Shown piece after piece: positions 1 to 9,929 of a DNA stretch of 64,000 nucleotides. The position numbers and the translations under genes are program-made. Positions within the stretch are counted from its first letter, which is position 1; every line of letters begins with the position of its first letter. The DNA comes from Didymella arachidicola (taxonomy: Eukaryota; Ascomycota; Dothideomycetes; Pleosporales; Didymellaceae): positions 1,116,001 through 1,180,000 of the forward strand of contig CM049997.1 in the NCBI GenBank assembly GCA_016630955.3, given 5' to 3'. The notes beneath the pieces are model-generated. The model saw nothing but the letters and a program-made list of their open reading frames with translations. It searched no databases and was not told the origin of the DNA.

Positions 1-624
1 GCTTGTCACCATGCCCAATGCCATAGCCTTCTTCTTCGTAAAGTACGTGGCGCACACGCCCATGATGGGGACGAAGAAAATACCAGCTCCCACGCCTGTG
101 CAAAGACCTTGCGTGAGTAGAAGTTGCCAGTAATTGTGTGCGATGCTCATCGTGAAGATGCCGACCAGCTGAATGACAATACCCAATGCGACTGTGGGGC
201 GAAACCAGCCTCTATCAAGAGCACGACCGCTGAATATCCCGAGCCCAAACACGAGACATGCTTGTAACGAGCCTATCCAAGAGATGGTCGAAGCGGGTTG
301 CGGGAGGATCGTTTCGTAGTAAGGCTGAAAGGCTCCAAAACTGTTGATGAACCCCCACGAATTAATGATGGCCAACCATGCACAGAAGACTTGGGTCCAG
401 GCTCGGAAGCCGCCATCTGGTGGTGGACCAGGATCAGCAAGCGAGCGTGTTGTCAAACGTGATTGTATGCGGTCAAGAGAATATGCTGGCCTCGATTGCG
501 TTCTCGTGAGCGTCAAGTCAATGGGCGCTTCGGCGTTGACTCCTGGTGTTCTGGTCTCGATGTGCGCTTCGGCCTTCTCTCCGTCGTGTGTGTGAGCCTC
601 GGTGGCTTCTGTTCTTGTCGACAT
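1..624 (-). CDS. MFS monocarboxylate-type transporter, N-terminal part (runs off window)
   Basis: Reading the minus strand from the ATG at 624-622 gives 208 codons with no stop or intron to the window edge. A hydrophilic N-terminus of about 70 residues, rich in Thr and Arg, leads into PPPDGGFRAWTQVFCAWLA, the PDGG-[FY]-x-W start of TM1 in fungal monocarboxylate-porter-like (MCT/SLC16-type) MFS proteins. It is followed by NSFGAFQPYYE, the TM2-TM3 stretch GSLQACLVFGLGIFSGRALDRGWFR and the TM4 region GLCTGVGAGIFFVPI. The family moves monocarboxylates or related small molecules across the plasma membrane; the substrate cannot be read from sequence. The C-terminal half lies outside the window. The start was chosen because it is the first in-frame ATG before the charged tail. 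Confidence 0.85.
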   Translation of the reverse strand, partial: MSTRTEATEAHTHDGEKAEAHIETRTPGVNAEAPIDLTLTRTQSRPAYSLDRIQSRLTTRSLADPGPPPDGGFRAWTQVFCAWLAIINSWGFINSFGAFQPYYETILPQPASTISWIGSLQACLVFGLGIFSGRALDRGWFRPTVALGIVIQLVGIFTMSIAHNYWQLLLTQGLCTGVGAGIFFVPIMGVCATYFTKKKAMALGMVTS

Positions 625-1147
625 CGAGTTCGAATAGCATGTGTGCAGGGCATGACACGGCTGCCCGAAGCGCTTCTTCGTAGCCAAGTACCAATTGAAT
701 CCAAGCTATGAGTCTTAACATTCGTCGTCAAGAGTCATCGATGCATGTGTGAGGTCTTGGCACGGAAGCGCAGCGCAAGGTTGCATCCGGCGGAGGAGGC
801 CAGGGATGAGTGATGATCAGAGTCCGATTTTTCACAGGGCGCGACTCCTAGATGATAACGATGGTAGACGCCTGCCCGACTGGGCATTTCGGTCCAGAAA
901 ATCCCGAAATGCGGAGTTGCGTCCATGACGTTGTAAGTCAAATCAGTGGGGTTACGCTACACCGAACTACGTACGTCGGGTATAAGCCCAGATGCACTAG
1001 TCGACGAGTCAGAGAGTAGCGTCCTCCAACAAGTGTGTCGATGCAGATTTCTATTGTGCGCAGATGGCTTTTGATGGCATATTGAGAGCGCTCTGCTGTG
1101 GTGAGGGGTTGTGTGATGATTGCCAGCTTGGACGTTACGCACTGCTG
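625..1147. other. Intergenic region between MFS 5' end and F-box gene 3' end
   Basis: About 520 bp. It should hold the promoter of the leftward MFS gene and the 3' UTR of the leftward F-box gene. I see no convincing gene, RNA or repeat here; the short open frames lack codon bias and family motifs. Confidence 0.5.
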
Positions 1148-2343
1148 TCAGACAATGGCTGCATAGTACTTGAGCGGCGCAGCTGGAGCAGTCGAGCGCT
1201 CGAACAGGCTTCCAATCATATAAGTTTTGAAGTCGAGGACATCGGTCATCCAGTCGTCAAGATCAATGCATGCCATGGCGTGTGTGAGTTGAGCAAGCGT
1301 GTCTCTACGAAGGTCAGCGCCAGTCTTTCCATGGGGTTAGAGTGGGCAGAGATTATGACTGACGCGAGAATCTATGAGCGAGAGTGCTGGCTAGGTGCAT
1401 ACCTTGAGGCGAAGCGCTGAACCATGTCAAGGTCTCGCTCGTGCTGTCCAGCGATGATGTAGACCCAACGCTGCTCGGTCTTCTTCCACCAGCGGTTGGG
1501 CAGGTACGCCTCGAGCATGTAGTACTCGTCGCGCTGGTAGGGGAATTCGAGACTCGGCGGGCCGTGTTTGGACAGAAACGTGTCTGCGCCGGAGGCAGCG
1601 TCGGCGGGAGTCATGTCGACGTGGGTGCGCTTGTTGCCCTTGTTCTTCGAGTGTCGTTTGATGGAGCGCACGGTGCTGTCCAGGTGCATCTCGAGTATTC
1701 GCGCGTGCCACAGCGGGTCATCGACCGCTTTCCGGGCTATTCGCGCATTGCGCGCGACGAGCTCGTCGTTCCACTCAGCCGTCCTGCCCCGCGGAACGGC
1801 GGGTATGGGGACGCCGTGGTCGAGGTTCGGCTGCCAGTGGGCAAAGTCGAGCACCAGGCCCAGGTTGTTCCACGTGAGGATGCACGTCAGGCAGGTGCAG
1901 AGCTGCTGCGCGTCGGGCGGCGAGATGTGCGTGTAGGGGCGCTTGTGGATGCTGAGCTGCGTCTGCCGGCCGGCGTCGGTCAGCAACGCCCGGGTCGCGG
2001 GCTCGACGTCGCTGAGCAGGCGCGGCGTGGGGAAGCACTGCGCGAGGAGCGCATACCGGCGGCCGATGATGACACGGCCCAGCACGAGCGCGTGGGCGGC
2101 GACGAGGGCGTGCAGGCGGCGGCTGGCGAGGCTGACGCTGAAGACGTCGCGCGGCGTCACGTAGGCGAGGCACTCGAGGAGCAGCTCGGCGGGCAGCCTG
2201 CTGAGCCTGACCGTCTCGTCCTTCTTCTTATCGCGCACCACCTTGCGCCGCTGCATGCGCTCTGTGCGCTTCGACTTGAGGGACAGCGCCGCCGTCGTGT
2301 CCTCGAGCGGCTCGTCCTCGCTGTCGCTGACGTGTCGCGGCAT
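1148..2343 (-). CDS. F-box domain protein (2 exons)
   Basis: Model: exon 1 2343-1403, intron 1402-1305 (98 nt, GTATGC donor, CTGAC branch-like site, CGTAG acceptor), exon 2 1304-1148, giving 365 residues. The N-terminus is acidic then strongly basic (residues 1-45). An F-box follows at about 46-90 (LSRLPAELLLECLAYVTPRD, then LASRRLHALVAA), the Skp1-binding motif of SCF ubiquitin-ligase adaptors. The rest (HWQPNLDHGVPIP, LEMHLDSTVRSIKRH, YYMLEAYLPNRWWKK) has no repeat domain I recognise, so the target is unknown. Without splicing the frame stops at 1372 after a low-complexity tail. With the intron removed the frame runs another 52 codons into a plausible helix (QLTHAMACIDLDDWM), so I prefer the spliced form. 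GC-rich, unlike the transposon island. Confidence 0.8.
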
Positions 2344-2519
2344 CTGGGCGTGTGTTGTGCGAGCAGGCGTGTGTGCTGCTTCCGCTGCTCACATAGCAGC
2401 ACTGTTCTTCGAGCGTGCGGGGAAACAGCTGCAAGCTCTCGGGTGGCGTGCGGGCAGCAGGTGTGGCGGGGCTGACACCAGAATACGCTCTCTTTCGTAA
2501 TAGAAGATGCACTCTCTTT

Positions 2520-2960
2520 GGCTAGCGTGATTTGTCCCCCCGTTTTTGAGATTTGTCCCCCGCCGAAGTACCGAATTGCTCTACATCCACACAACTCAAC
2601 GCCAGCAGCATTGTGAATGGGTTTTTGAACGCCGTATAATACTCTAGGGCTTTGCGAGATTTGCCTGAGATCTTGAAGCAAAATCTTGGTCCGTGTTGTG
2701 GTTTAAATGCATGTTGAAGTTGGTGACATTTTTGCCAACATCGCCAACTTCAACTTGATTTGACTTGTTCTTGTCGCTTCAGAAATTCGCAAAACTTCGA
2801 GCAGAGGTACTTCGGTTTATGCTAAACGTACTCACAGCTTCAAAGCCAAAAATTACACGTGGAGTTGCCGTTAAAATGCATTGCACAGCGTAAGAGCTGC
2901 CATTTTCGGTACTTCGGCGGGGGACAAATCTCAAAAACGGGGGGACAAATCACGCCAGCC
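2520..2960. mobile_element. Non-autonomous TIR element (MITE) with 8-bp target duplication
   Basis: A 441-bp element bounded by 56-bp inverted repeats (2520-2575 and 2905-2960) with a single mismatch (fifth base). The ends read GGCTAGCGTGATTTGTCCCC on the left and GGCTGGCGTGATTTG on the right. The TIR contains the motif GATTTGTCCCC twice in direct orientation. The flanks carry a perfect 8-bp direct repeat, CTCTCTTT, at 2512-2519 and 2961-2968. There is no coding capacity. An internal hairpin (GTTGAAGTTGG at 2713-2723, CCAACTTCAAC at 2744-2754) lies mid-element. The 8-bp duplication fits hAT, P or Merlin superfamilies rather than the TA-specific pogo elements elsewhere here; I cannot assign it further. 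Confidence 0.85.
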
Positions 2961-3275
2961 CTCTCTTTAGATATATTTCAGTACTCACCCCTGCAATCTG
3001 CCTAGTTTACAACCCTCCAGGACAAGAAGTGCATCAAAAACGCCTCAGATCAGTGCCCAAGACAGCTGAAAAATACGACTGAAAACCCTTGTCATCATCT
3101 CCACTCACACTACTGTGTATATAATTACCCCGAGTACCGCAGTGCACACCGCGGCGTTAAGCCTGACATGCTCGCCGCTTTCCGTCTCCCTGCACTGCTG
3201 ATTGGCTGACATTGGCCACCTCGGCCAGAACTAGGCCATGACGCCATGCCGCCATTTCAAAGCGGACCACCACTG

Positions 3276-3369
3276 CCTGATTACATATACCTGATTACAT
3301 ATACCTGATGGCACCTGCAGCTGTGTCGAGGCAATAATTAAAGCACTGTCAAGGCAATAATCAGAGCAC
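3276..3369 (+). repeat. Two tandem repeats just upstream of the oxygenase gene
   Basis: CCTGATTACATATA occurs twice head to tail (3276-3289, 3290-3303) followed by a partial third copy. Immediately after, a 23-bp unit containing AGGCAATAAT occurs twice in tandem (3324-3346, 3347-3369) with three differences. The block ends 17 bp before the ATG at 3387, so it lies in the promoter or 5' leader. A TATA-like GTATATAAT lies near 3116-3125. Confidence 0.7.
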
Positions 3370-3386
3370 GGCCAGACACATTCATC

Positions 3387-4277
3387 ATGACGACAGCCAA
3401 CTTCATCCACATCGACACCAACTCCTACACAGGGAAGCCATGGGTCAAGGTAGACGGGCCTGGACAGAACTTCGAGCGCAAGAGCCATTCGCGAGAGGTA
3501 CATAACTTGCGCGGCAGAGAACATGAGTACAACACCGACAACTCTGGATTCGCCGTCTTCAACTATCCCGCCAAGGAGAAGTCTTTCACAGACGACGCTG
3601 CCGTAAGAAACGGCTACTACGCGGAAGTTGAGCAGCTGCTCCGCGACAAGATTCCCGGAATCAAGAAAGTCCACATCTTTGACCACACCATTCGCCGGAG
3701 AGTCAAAGATTCTGCGCGCCAGCCAGTACAGCAGGTCCACGTTGACCAGACCCCGGCCGCAGCCGAAGTTCGAGTCCGCCGCCACATTCCCCAGGAAGAG
3801 GCAGACGAGCTTGTAAAGGGCCGCTACCAGATCATCAACGTCTGGAGACCCATCGAGAACCCTGCATCGGATCATCCACTTGCCGTCATCGACTGGCGGA
3901 CCACGTCTCCCTCAGACTTCATTGCTACCGATCTCATGTATCCTCGACGAGACTCTCAGGATGCTGACGATGATGATCGCGGCAAGGAGGTACTTCCTGA
4001 TCCGAGCAAGTACAACTCCACCGAGGGTTACGAGGTGAAGGGCGAGACTATGGGTGTAGCGCCGAACGAGAAACATCGATTCTACTACCAGAAAGATATG
4101 ACACCGGACGAGGTCCTGCTGCTCAAGTGCTTTGATTCTTACGGCGAGGGCATGCCCAACGGAAAGAAGGGTATCGCTGTTCGAACTCCCCACACTGCCT
4201 TCGAGGACCCTCAGACACCAAAGGATGCTCCAGGCAGGCAGAGCATTGAGGTTAGATGTTTGGTCTTTTACGAATGA
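3387..4277 (+). CDS. asaB/CmcJ-type oxidoreductase (GA4-desaturase-like)
   Basis: A single-exon gene of 296 residues, the usual size for this fungal family (annotated as asaB hydroxylase/desaturase, CmcJ/NvfI-like or 7-alpha-cephem-methoxylase-like). Diagnostic stretches in order: VHIFDHTIRRR (about 95-105), VHVDQTP with the H118-x-D120 pair expected for metal binding, YQIINVWRPI, PLAVIDWRT, MGVAPNEKHRFYYQKDM (H230), EVLLLKCFDSYGEG and HTAFEDPQTPKDAPGRQSIEVRCLVFY. Members are cytosolic and often sit in secondary-metabolite clusters, where they hydroxylate, desaturate or methoxylate intermediates; iron/2-oxoglutarate dependence is inferred from the family. Substrate unknown. The ATG is the first in frame and lies just after the tandem repeats; the stop is TGA at 4275-4277. 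Confidence 0.85.
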   Translation: MTTANFIHIDTNSYTGKPWVKVDGPGQNFERKSHSREVHNLRGREHEYNTDNSGFAVFNYPAKEKSFTDDAAVRNGYYAEVEQLLRDKIPGIKKVHIFDHTIRRRVKDSARQPVQQVHVDQTPAAAEVRVRRHIPQEEADELVKGRYQIINVWRPIENPASDHPLAVIDWRTTSPSDFIATDLMYPRRDSQDADDDDRGKEVLPDPSKYNSTEGYEVKGETMGVAPNEKHRFYYQKDMTPDEVLLLKCFDSYGEGMPNGKKGIAVRTPHTAFEDPQTPKDAPGRQSIEVRCLVFYE

Positions 4278-4888
4278 TGAAACGTCAGTACATAATTCAA
4301 ATTGATGGAAATTATTTTCAGATTCTCAATCCTCCTCTGTTGTGCTGATATTTAAGCGTCTGTTGCCTCCGGTCGCTCCTCTCTCTGCAGCTTGACGCCC
4401 AGTGCAACGCCGAATGCAATACCTGACAAGAGCCACTGTATCAACACTTGTCAAACGCAGTCCAGACCTCGACCATGCCTGGACGTATTCGGTCAGACTG
4501 CAGTTTCTGTCTCCGTTGTGGGGAATGAGCAAGTGCGCCAAGTTTCGTGGGTTGATTTAGCGTTTCGGTTAACACCCTTGTGTTTGAGCCATCAACCATC
4601 CGGGGTTTTCTCAAGCACGTACCACCAAACTATGCGGCACCATGACTTAAGCATTGGTACATCCCTGTTCACATGCCCCGGGTCTGTTAGGACTGAAAGT
4701 ATCCGGTCAGTCGTCAACGTTATGACCAAGTAGCTCTCGCGATTGCATACGCGAAATGTTTCCACTCTCACGATTGTCCCCAGAGTGTCGAAAACGCGGT
4801 CTTATGTTTCCTGAATTCTCGAACCGTTGTCTGAGGCTTTATCAGCCTTGACCTACCCACTCTGATCGCGCGCGGTTTTGCTGGCTGA
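4278..4888. other. Intergenic region, no supported gene
   Basis: About 610 bp between the oxygenase and the membrane protein. On the minus strand near 4350-4440 one frame reads a short hydrophobic stretch followed by a charged tail and stop. It has no start, no credible upstream exon and no family match, so I do not call it. Confidence 0.4.
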
Positions 4889-4919
4889 ATGATCGCTTCT
4901 TTGGCTGCACTTCTACAGC

Positions 4920-6467
4920 ATGCCCGCACCGCGAACGCCTAACACTCCAGTACAGGTACTGCGCCACCCTTCGACTCAGAGAAATGATGCCTTCACAAGT
5001 AAACGGCCCAATGAGGAAAGAAGAGAAGGTCTGGTGGGTAGCGACGGGAGGCCAGGAACGCGGTCAGGGGAGATACGGAAGAATACCAACGGCCCAGCAA
5101 AGAACTCTGTATCAGAGCTGTCATGTCGATCAAGTTTCCCAACACTTCCTCTACTTCATCAGCCAACTTCTGTAGCGGTATTGTATACTGCCGCCGTCCA
5201 GAAAGCATCATCTGCGAGTACAAGGCCCGAGGGAGGCGCAAGAATTGAAACCGAGTCACTGCCAGGCCAGAATAGAATAAAGCCCAGTTTGGACGATGCA
5301 CAAATCGACGCGCCAAAACTTCCGGGTGTGAATCAGGACACTTCCAATTTGGGCAAAGCACCTCAGCCGGTTTTGCCTGCTGCAGTTGCCAACGGCTTGC
5401 CACCATCACCCGGGCCGCCTGCAATGATGGTAGACAAGCCGCTGCCAGGCCAGAATCAAATTATGCCTCCTCCTCTATCCGGGTCTCTCTTTCCTGGCCC
5501 TCCAAGCGGCCCTCCCAGCGCTCCCATCAGCCCTGGCGCTGGACCGCCTGGATTGTCACCACCTGCACCTGTATCGTCTGCACTAATTGGACCGCTGAAG
5601 TTCCCAGAGGCCGGACCACTGATAGCTGGACCTCTAATGCCTCTGACGATGTCTGGACCTGCCCCTCCAGCAGCAGCAGCCCCCCCTCCTCCTCCGCCTC
5701 CACCTCCAGCCCCGCCGGCATTGACAACCTCAACGTCCATTTCCTCAACTAGCCCGACATCAACATCAACCATAACAACTCTACCGACGACATCGGAACA
5801 GACGTCTACACCCGTTTCCTCCAGCTCACTGTCATTATCGTCGGTCACTTCATTCGTAACTCTGACACGATCAGAGGAAGGCAAAGGGGACTCATTACCC
5901 ACACCAGCTCCAAGTGTTGTTAGTACTACAACGCCCGCAGCGCCGCAAGCTATCGCTGTTGGGCAATCGCTCACGGTCATTTCCTCTTCCGCTAGTGCCA
6001 TTGCCGACGCATTTTCAACAGTAACTGATGCCACCGGTACTCAAGACGGTGTTGGTCTACATCCGATGATGCGAACCATGCTGATCATCTTCACCATTCT
6101 CGGTAAGTCGTCCTTGACCCTACCAAAGCAGCTGAGTACTCACATTCCCACAGGGGTATTGTCACTTATCATCGCCATCATTGCATGCACGATGGTCAGG
6201 GCGCACAGGCGCCGCAGTGCGCGACAGCAGAATATACGCGGCCTTCCTCCATCTGATGTACCCAATGAGCGCATCGGCGTCACAACCCACATAACTGCAG
6301 AACCTAACAACAACCCCTTCTTGACGGCAAGCGAGAAGGCCATTATCGACACAGCCTCGACCGACGGCGCATCAGAGAGGAATGTGAACAATTCGTCTAA
6401 GTTATCAGACGCAGTCAGCTCATTTATTGAAAAAAGTCGGAGTCTGACTTACAAGATCTCGCCTTGA
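4920..6467 (+). CDS. Pro/Ser/Thr-rich single-pass membrane protein (2 exons)
   Basis: The frame is open for 515 codons, but 6103-6153 is a textbook 51-nt intron (GTAAGT donor, GCTGAGT branch-like site, CCCACAG acceptor). It is a multiple of three, so retention would keep the frame; spliced length is 498 residues. Residues 1 to about 380 are low complexity: a proline-rich block with a P9 run and LPGQN repeats, then a Thr/Ser block likely to be O-glycosylated. A single TM helix follows (TMLIIFTILG joined to VLSLIIAIIACTMV), with a basic stop-transfer RAHRRRSARQQ and a tail of about 90 residues. This layout resembles Mid2/WSC-like wall-stress sensors, but there is no cysteine-rich WSC domain and no clear signal peptide, so the N-terminus may be mis-modelled. 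No function assigned. Confidence 0.6.
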   Translation: MPAPRTPNTPVQVLRHPSTQRNDAFTSKRPNEERREGLVGSDGRPGTRSGEIRKNTNGPAKNSVSELSCRSSFPTLPLLHQPTSVAVLYTAAVQKASSASTRPEGGARIETESLPGQNRIKPSLDDAQIDAPKLPGVNQDTSNLGKAPQPVLPAAVANGLPPSPGPPAMMVDKPLPGQNQIMPPPLSGSLFPGPPSGPPSAPISPGAGPPGLSPPAPVSSALIGPLKFPEAGPLIAGPLMPLTMSGPAPPAAAAPPPPPPPPPAPPALTTSTSISSTSPTSTSTITTLPTTSEQTSTPVSSSSLSLSSVTSFVTLTRSEEGKGDSLPTPAPSVVSTTTPAAPQAIAVGQSLTVISSSASAIADAFSTVTDATGTQDGVGLHPMMRTMLIIFTILGKSSLTLPKQLSTHIPTGVLSLIIAIIACTMVRAHRRRSARQQNIRGLPPSDVPNERIGVTTHITAEPNNNPFLTASEKAIIDTASTDGASERNVNNSSKLSDAVSSFIEKSRSLTYKISP

Positions 6468-7258
6468 CCGGCGCCTGAGCGCCTAGAAGCAGGTTAGGAG
6501 TTTAGGTAAATGTCAGAAGCCTGGAGGTAGTGTATATAGATAAGAACGGCAAAGGCACATATGGCGATCAATATCAACTGTAATAATAATCAGTGCTCCT
6601 CATCTTCGCAGCCTTGCGGCCCTCGGCGATATCAGTGCACAACATCCAAAGAAGTTGAATAAGCCTCAACGTCGAGACTTGACACGTTGCCACGAAAGAT
6701 GTGACACTTTGGGGAGTGTTTCGAGTCCTTGTCCAGTGCATATTCGCACTTATCTAGCGCCGCCCAAATCTCCGATCGAATGATCCCTAGTAAGCACGCC
6801 GAGCCGCTATACACCCTTGCTTCCACCTCGTTTGCTAAATCCAACACCACCCTAACTTGACAAAACGTAGCCTGTGGCGTAGCCTGGCATAGCCTAGCAC
6901 GCTGCAGCTACGTCGCGGATTTCCAACTTGGTTAGCGAGCGCTAGTGCTGCGTTCGACACCGCCGAAATTACTGCTGGTTTGGGGAGGTCACAGGTGCGA
7001 TGAGGCTGAGATGTTAGCGCTGCCGGAACTGGATTGCACCGGTGCAGTGCGCGAGTATGAGGTATGCACATACACCACGATTTCTTTTGGACAGCGCTTG
7101 AGCTTGGAAATGCAATATTTGAGATTTGCGTACGGGAGATGTGAGCGACGAGTTCATGCTGCGATGAAGATGTAATGCGTTATGAAATGCTCAATCAGTA
7201 TGCGAGAACGCAGCAGCTGACTACATGCGGAACAAAGGAAGACTAGGGCCTACGCTGC
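6468..7258. other. Intergenic region between convergent genes
   Basis: About 790 bp between the 3' ends of two convergent genes. It should contain both 3' UTRs; I see no gene, tRNA or repeat. Confidence 0.5.
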
Positions 7259-9024
7259 TCACTCGGCATCGATGACGAAGTAAGAGGCAATACTGTACCC
7301 GTCAGTGAAGCCCAAACGGAGGCCAAGGGAGACTTACGCGATAACCGCATACCCAGCGCACAAACAGACACCCTTCAACACCGAACACCGGCTGTCAAAC
7401 ACGAGCATCAAGAACAACACCGAGCTAGCAGCCAACGCAACAGACTCGAACGTGGTGAAATGCAAGCTCATATCTCGATCGATTCCCCAAGCAATGAGGA
7501 CGATTAAAGGCGTGACAAACAGCGCAATCTGAATCGCAGACCCGATGGACACGGCGAAGGCGAGGTCCATCTGTTTGCGCGATGCAAACAAGATGCCGGA
7601 GACTAGCTCAGCAGCATTTCCGACGATAGGCAAAACGATGAGACCGACCATAGTCTTGGACACAGGCGAGTGCGCTACCAAGTGGTCCACACGAGAGACG
7701 AGGTTCTCGCTACAAACTGATATGAGTCCCGTCGACACGATCAGAAGGAGGATCGGTATAACCCTTTGTACCCATGTACGTGCGAGTACGATATCCATCG
7801 CTGCTAAGAGCCTACGCATGAGCGACATGGCTGGTATGCAGTGTGATACATCCGCCGCGTTGGTATTGAAAGAGTCGTAACTTTTGGAGTCCCTCCTGCT
7901 TAGCAGAGGAGGTGATGCAAGAGAGGCACGTGGGTACGGTAGTGTCCGCCGATCTATGCTTGCACGTCGCAGCTCGACAGAGTCTACCATCTGAGGTGTG
8001 TCCGGGTCGTCGAGTTGTATGAGCGGCTTGTATGCGTACTTTGCGGATCTGATCTGTGTCCAGAGGTACAGGAGATATACGGTAACGAGAACAACCGAAG
8101 TCGCTCGACTGAGATCTTTCATCTTCCGTGCGGTCGTGACATCGTCCGGCGCCAGCTTGAGAGTTGACTACAGATGAACTATCAGACTTTGATCACACGA
8201 AGAGGTTAGGACACACTTACTGGGACGAGCAGACTGACAGTCGTCAAGCAAAGCAAACCTGCGGCTACTCTCGTTGCGAGAACGTTGTACATCTGGCTTC
8301 GCTCACAGGCTTCCCCAACCAGTATGGCAAAGCCAAGCACAAGCAACATATTGACAACGATCGATCCCAGAAGCGAAGTTCGTACAATGATGTATTGCCG
8401 TTGTACTAATGCTTGGCTACTCCGTCTCAGCGGGGATCACGCGGATTTTTTGATCGACTTACATGAAAATGACCAACTCGGTGAGATTCCCCATCGTGAC
8501 GTTCACTAGGGCTCCGGTCGTCTCGCCCATGTAGCTGGCCACGCTGTTGGTCGCCTGACAAAGGACATCTGCAAGTGATATGATAGCGAGACAGTTCAGT
8601 ACGAAGATCGCGGAAGCGTCTGAGCCCATATACGGAGCAGCAAGTGCGAAAGGAACGAAGACTAACATCAGACAACTCCAGTTCCGGATTGCGAATCTTG
8701 TGACTATTATAAGGAGTTTGAAATTACTCGACGTGTCGACACTGCCAGGAGATGGTGTAGGGAATGACGTATACAATGCTTGCGGTGTGTCGCGTGCCTA
8801 CGCCATATTGTTGTTAGGTGGAGATTCAGAAAAGCGAACAGAATTGATTGACTCACGAAGTGGGGAGGAGATTCGGACTGAAGCCTAATATCAAAGATGC
8901 GATACCCATCCGTTGGAAGGGAGTCAACAACGCTGTCGTTTCGTTCAGTGTAGGGGCGTTCTTGAAACTCCGCGGTGAGTAAAACATCGTTTCTGGCTTC
9001 GCTGACTAGTACTGGTTCTGCCAT
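7259..9024 (-). CDS. Vacuolar-type Ca2+/H+ exchanger, CAX/VCX1 family (5 exons)
   Basis: Exons 9024-8857, 8797-8463, 8416-8221, 8167-7338 and 7292-7259; introns of 59, 46, 53 and 45 nt, all GT-AG with GTGAGT/GTAAGT donors; 520 residues. Both family signature repeats are present: c-1 GETTGALVNVTMGNLTEL (essential Glu at about 163) and c-2 VGNAAELVSGILFASRKQ (Glu at about 420). The TM stretches are typical (LLGSIVVNMLLVLGFAILVG, SIGSAIQIALFVTPLIVLIAWG). Such proteins exchange cytosolic Ca2+ for lumenal H+ at the vacuole, supporting calcium tolerance and signalling. The link between halves (about 275-345) is hydrophilic and Ser/Arg-rich. Length is slightly above the usual 400-500. c-1 reads GNLTE rather than the common GNAVE, but the acidic residue is kept. 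Every exon join restores family sequence. Confidence 0.88.
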
Positions 9025-9916
9025 TGAACCTTGAATCTACTGGTGTTGAGAGAGTATGTGGAGTTGGAACGGGCATGTCCAAGCGGGGGAGCTGTTGATA
9101 CATAATATCGTGGGCCATTACGCTAAGAGTCGTCTTCCTGACAATGTTATCGTTGTAGACCACGAGGATGCCGTCCAGCAGTTGACCCAAGCCGAGACTA
9201 GACACCTTGGGTAAGCCGATCTGGCTCACCTTACCTACACCAGCGTGTGCGTGATGATATGCGCGATTTTTGATATCTAGGAGTACGCCTCTCTACAGCA
9301 CGATAAAGTGAATCATCCTGGCACGACGTCGCCTTCAGGTGCTGAGCTCCCCATCACAAGAACAGTAATGTTGTCATTCAAACAGTTCTCGTGGTCTCGA
9401 TATTGAGTCAGATGAAAATTTAAGAGACGAGCATGTCGGAGCAGCCTTGAAGATGCGCTCCTTTTGACGCGGTTCATCTCTGCATTTGGAGATTGCGGCA
9501 CGTAGACGCTGGACGAAAATGCCGCATTGTCGGTGGCTGACAGGGAGCCCATCTTTTGCGGCAGTGCGACGAGCAGCGGATTTCGCCCTCATTAATCTTG
9601 AAGATCTTAATGCCGTAATACTGATGGTAAAAATGCTGCCAGGCCAGCTGCTGTCACCACGCAGTGGAGTGTGCGAAGGATGGAGGTAGGAGCACTGCAT
9701 GAGTCATGGTCAGCACCGACGTACAGATTCGTTTGCAATTGAGAGTCCGCCGTCTCCAAATCTACAGTGAACCGGGATATCTTGACGCATAACAAGGCTG
9801 TGCGTGCTGACGTCTGGATGGCTCTTCAGCGTGAAAGCCTGAAGTTGTATCAATGAGCGGCTGAGTGGGGGGCAGTTTGTACCGAACGGGCGGAACAGAG
9901 AAGTCTGTTAAGCTCG
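9025..9916. other. Upstream region of the Ca2+/H+ exchanger, left edge of the transposon island
   Basis: About 890 bp without a gene I can support. It presumably contains the exchanger promoter and ends at the TA (9917-9918) where transposon B1 inserted. Confidence 0.45.
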
Positions 9917-9929
9917 TAACGTAGATGTA

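Noticed and set aside
1064..1420. Plus-strand 118-codon ORF
   Set aside because: Overlaps exon 2 and the intron of the F-box gene on the opposite strand; no motif.
1441..2475. Long plus-strand open frame of 344 codons antisense to the F-box gene
   Set aside because: GC-rich shadow frame; composition is Arg/Val/Gly-rich without any domain, and the minus strand has the F-box motif.
4326..4541. Minus-strand ORF and a nearby hydrophobic frame ending in a charged tail
   Set aside because: No start context, no credible splice partner upstream and no family similarity.
4392..4733. Plus-strand ORF of 113 codons
   Set aside because: No recognisable domain or composition; lies in a spacer.
5456..6034. 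Minus-strand 192-codon Gly/Val-rich ORF
   Set aside because: Mirror of the proline/threonine-rich coding repeat on the plus strand.
9313..9700. Several short minus-strand ORFs upstream of the Ca2+/H+ exchanger
   Set aside because: Overlapping frames with no domains; no sensible intron model joins them.
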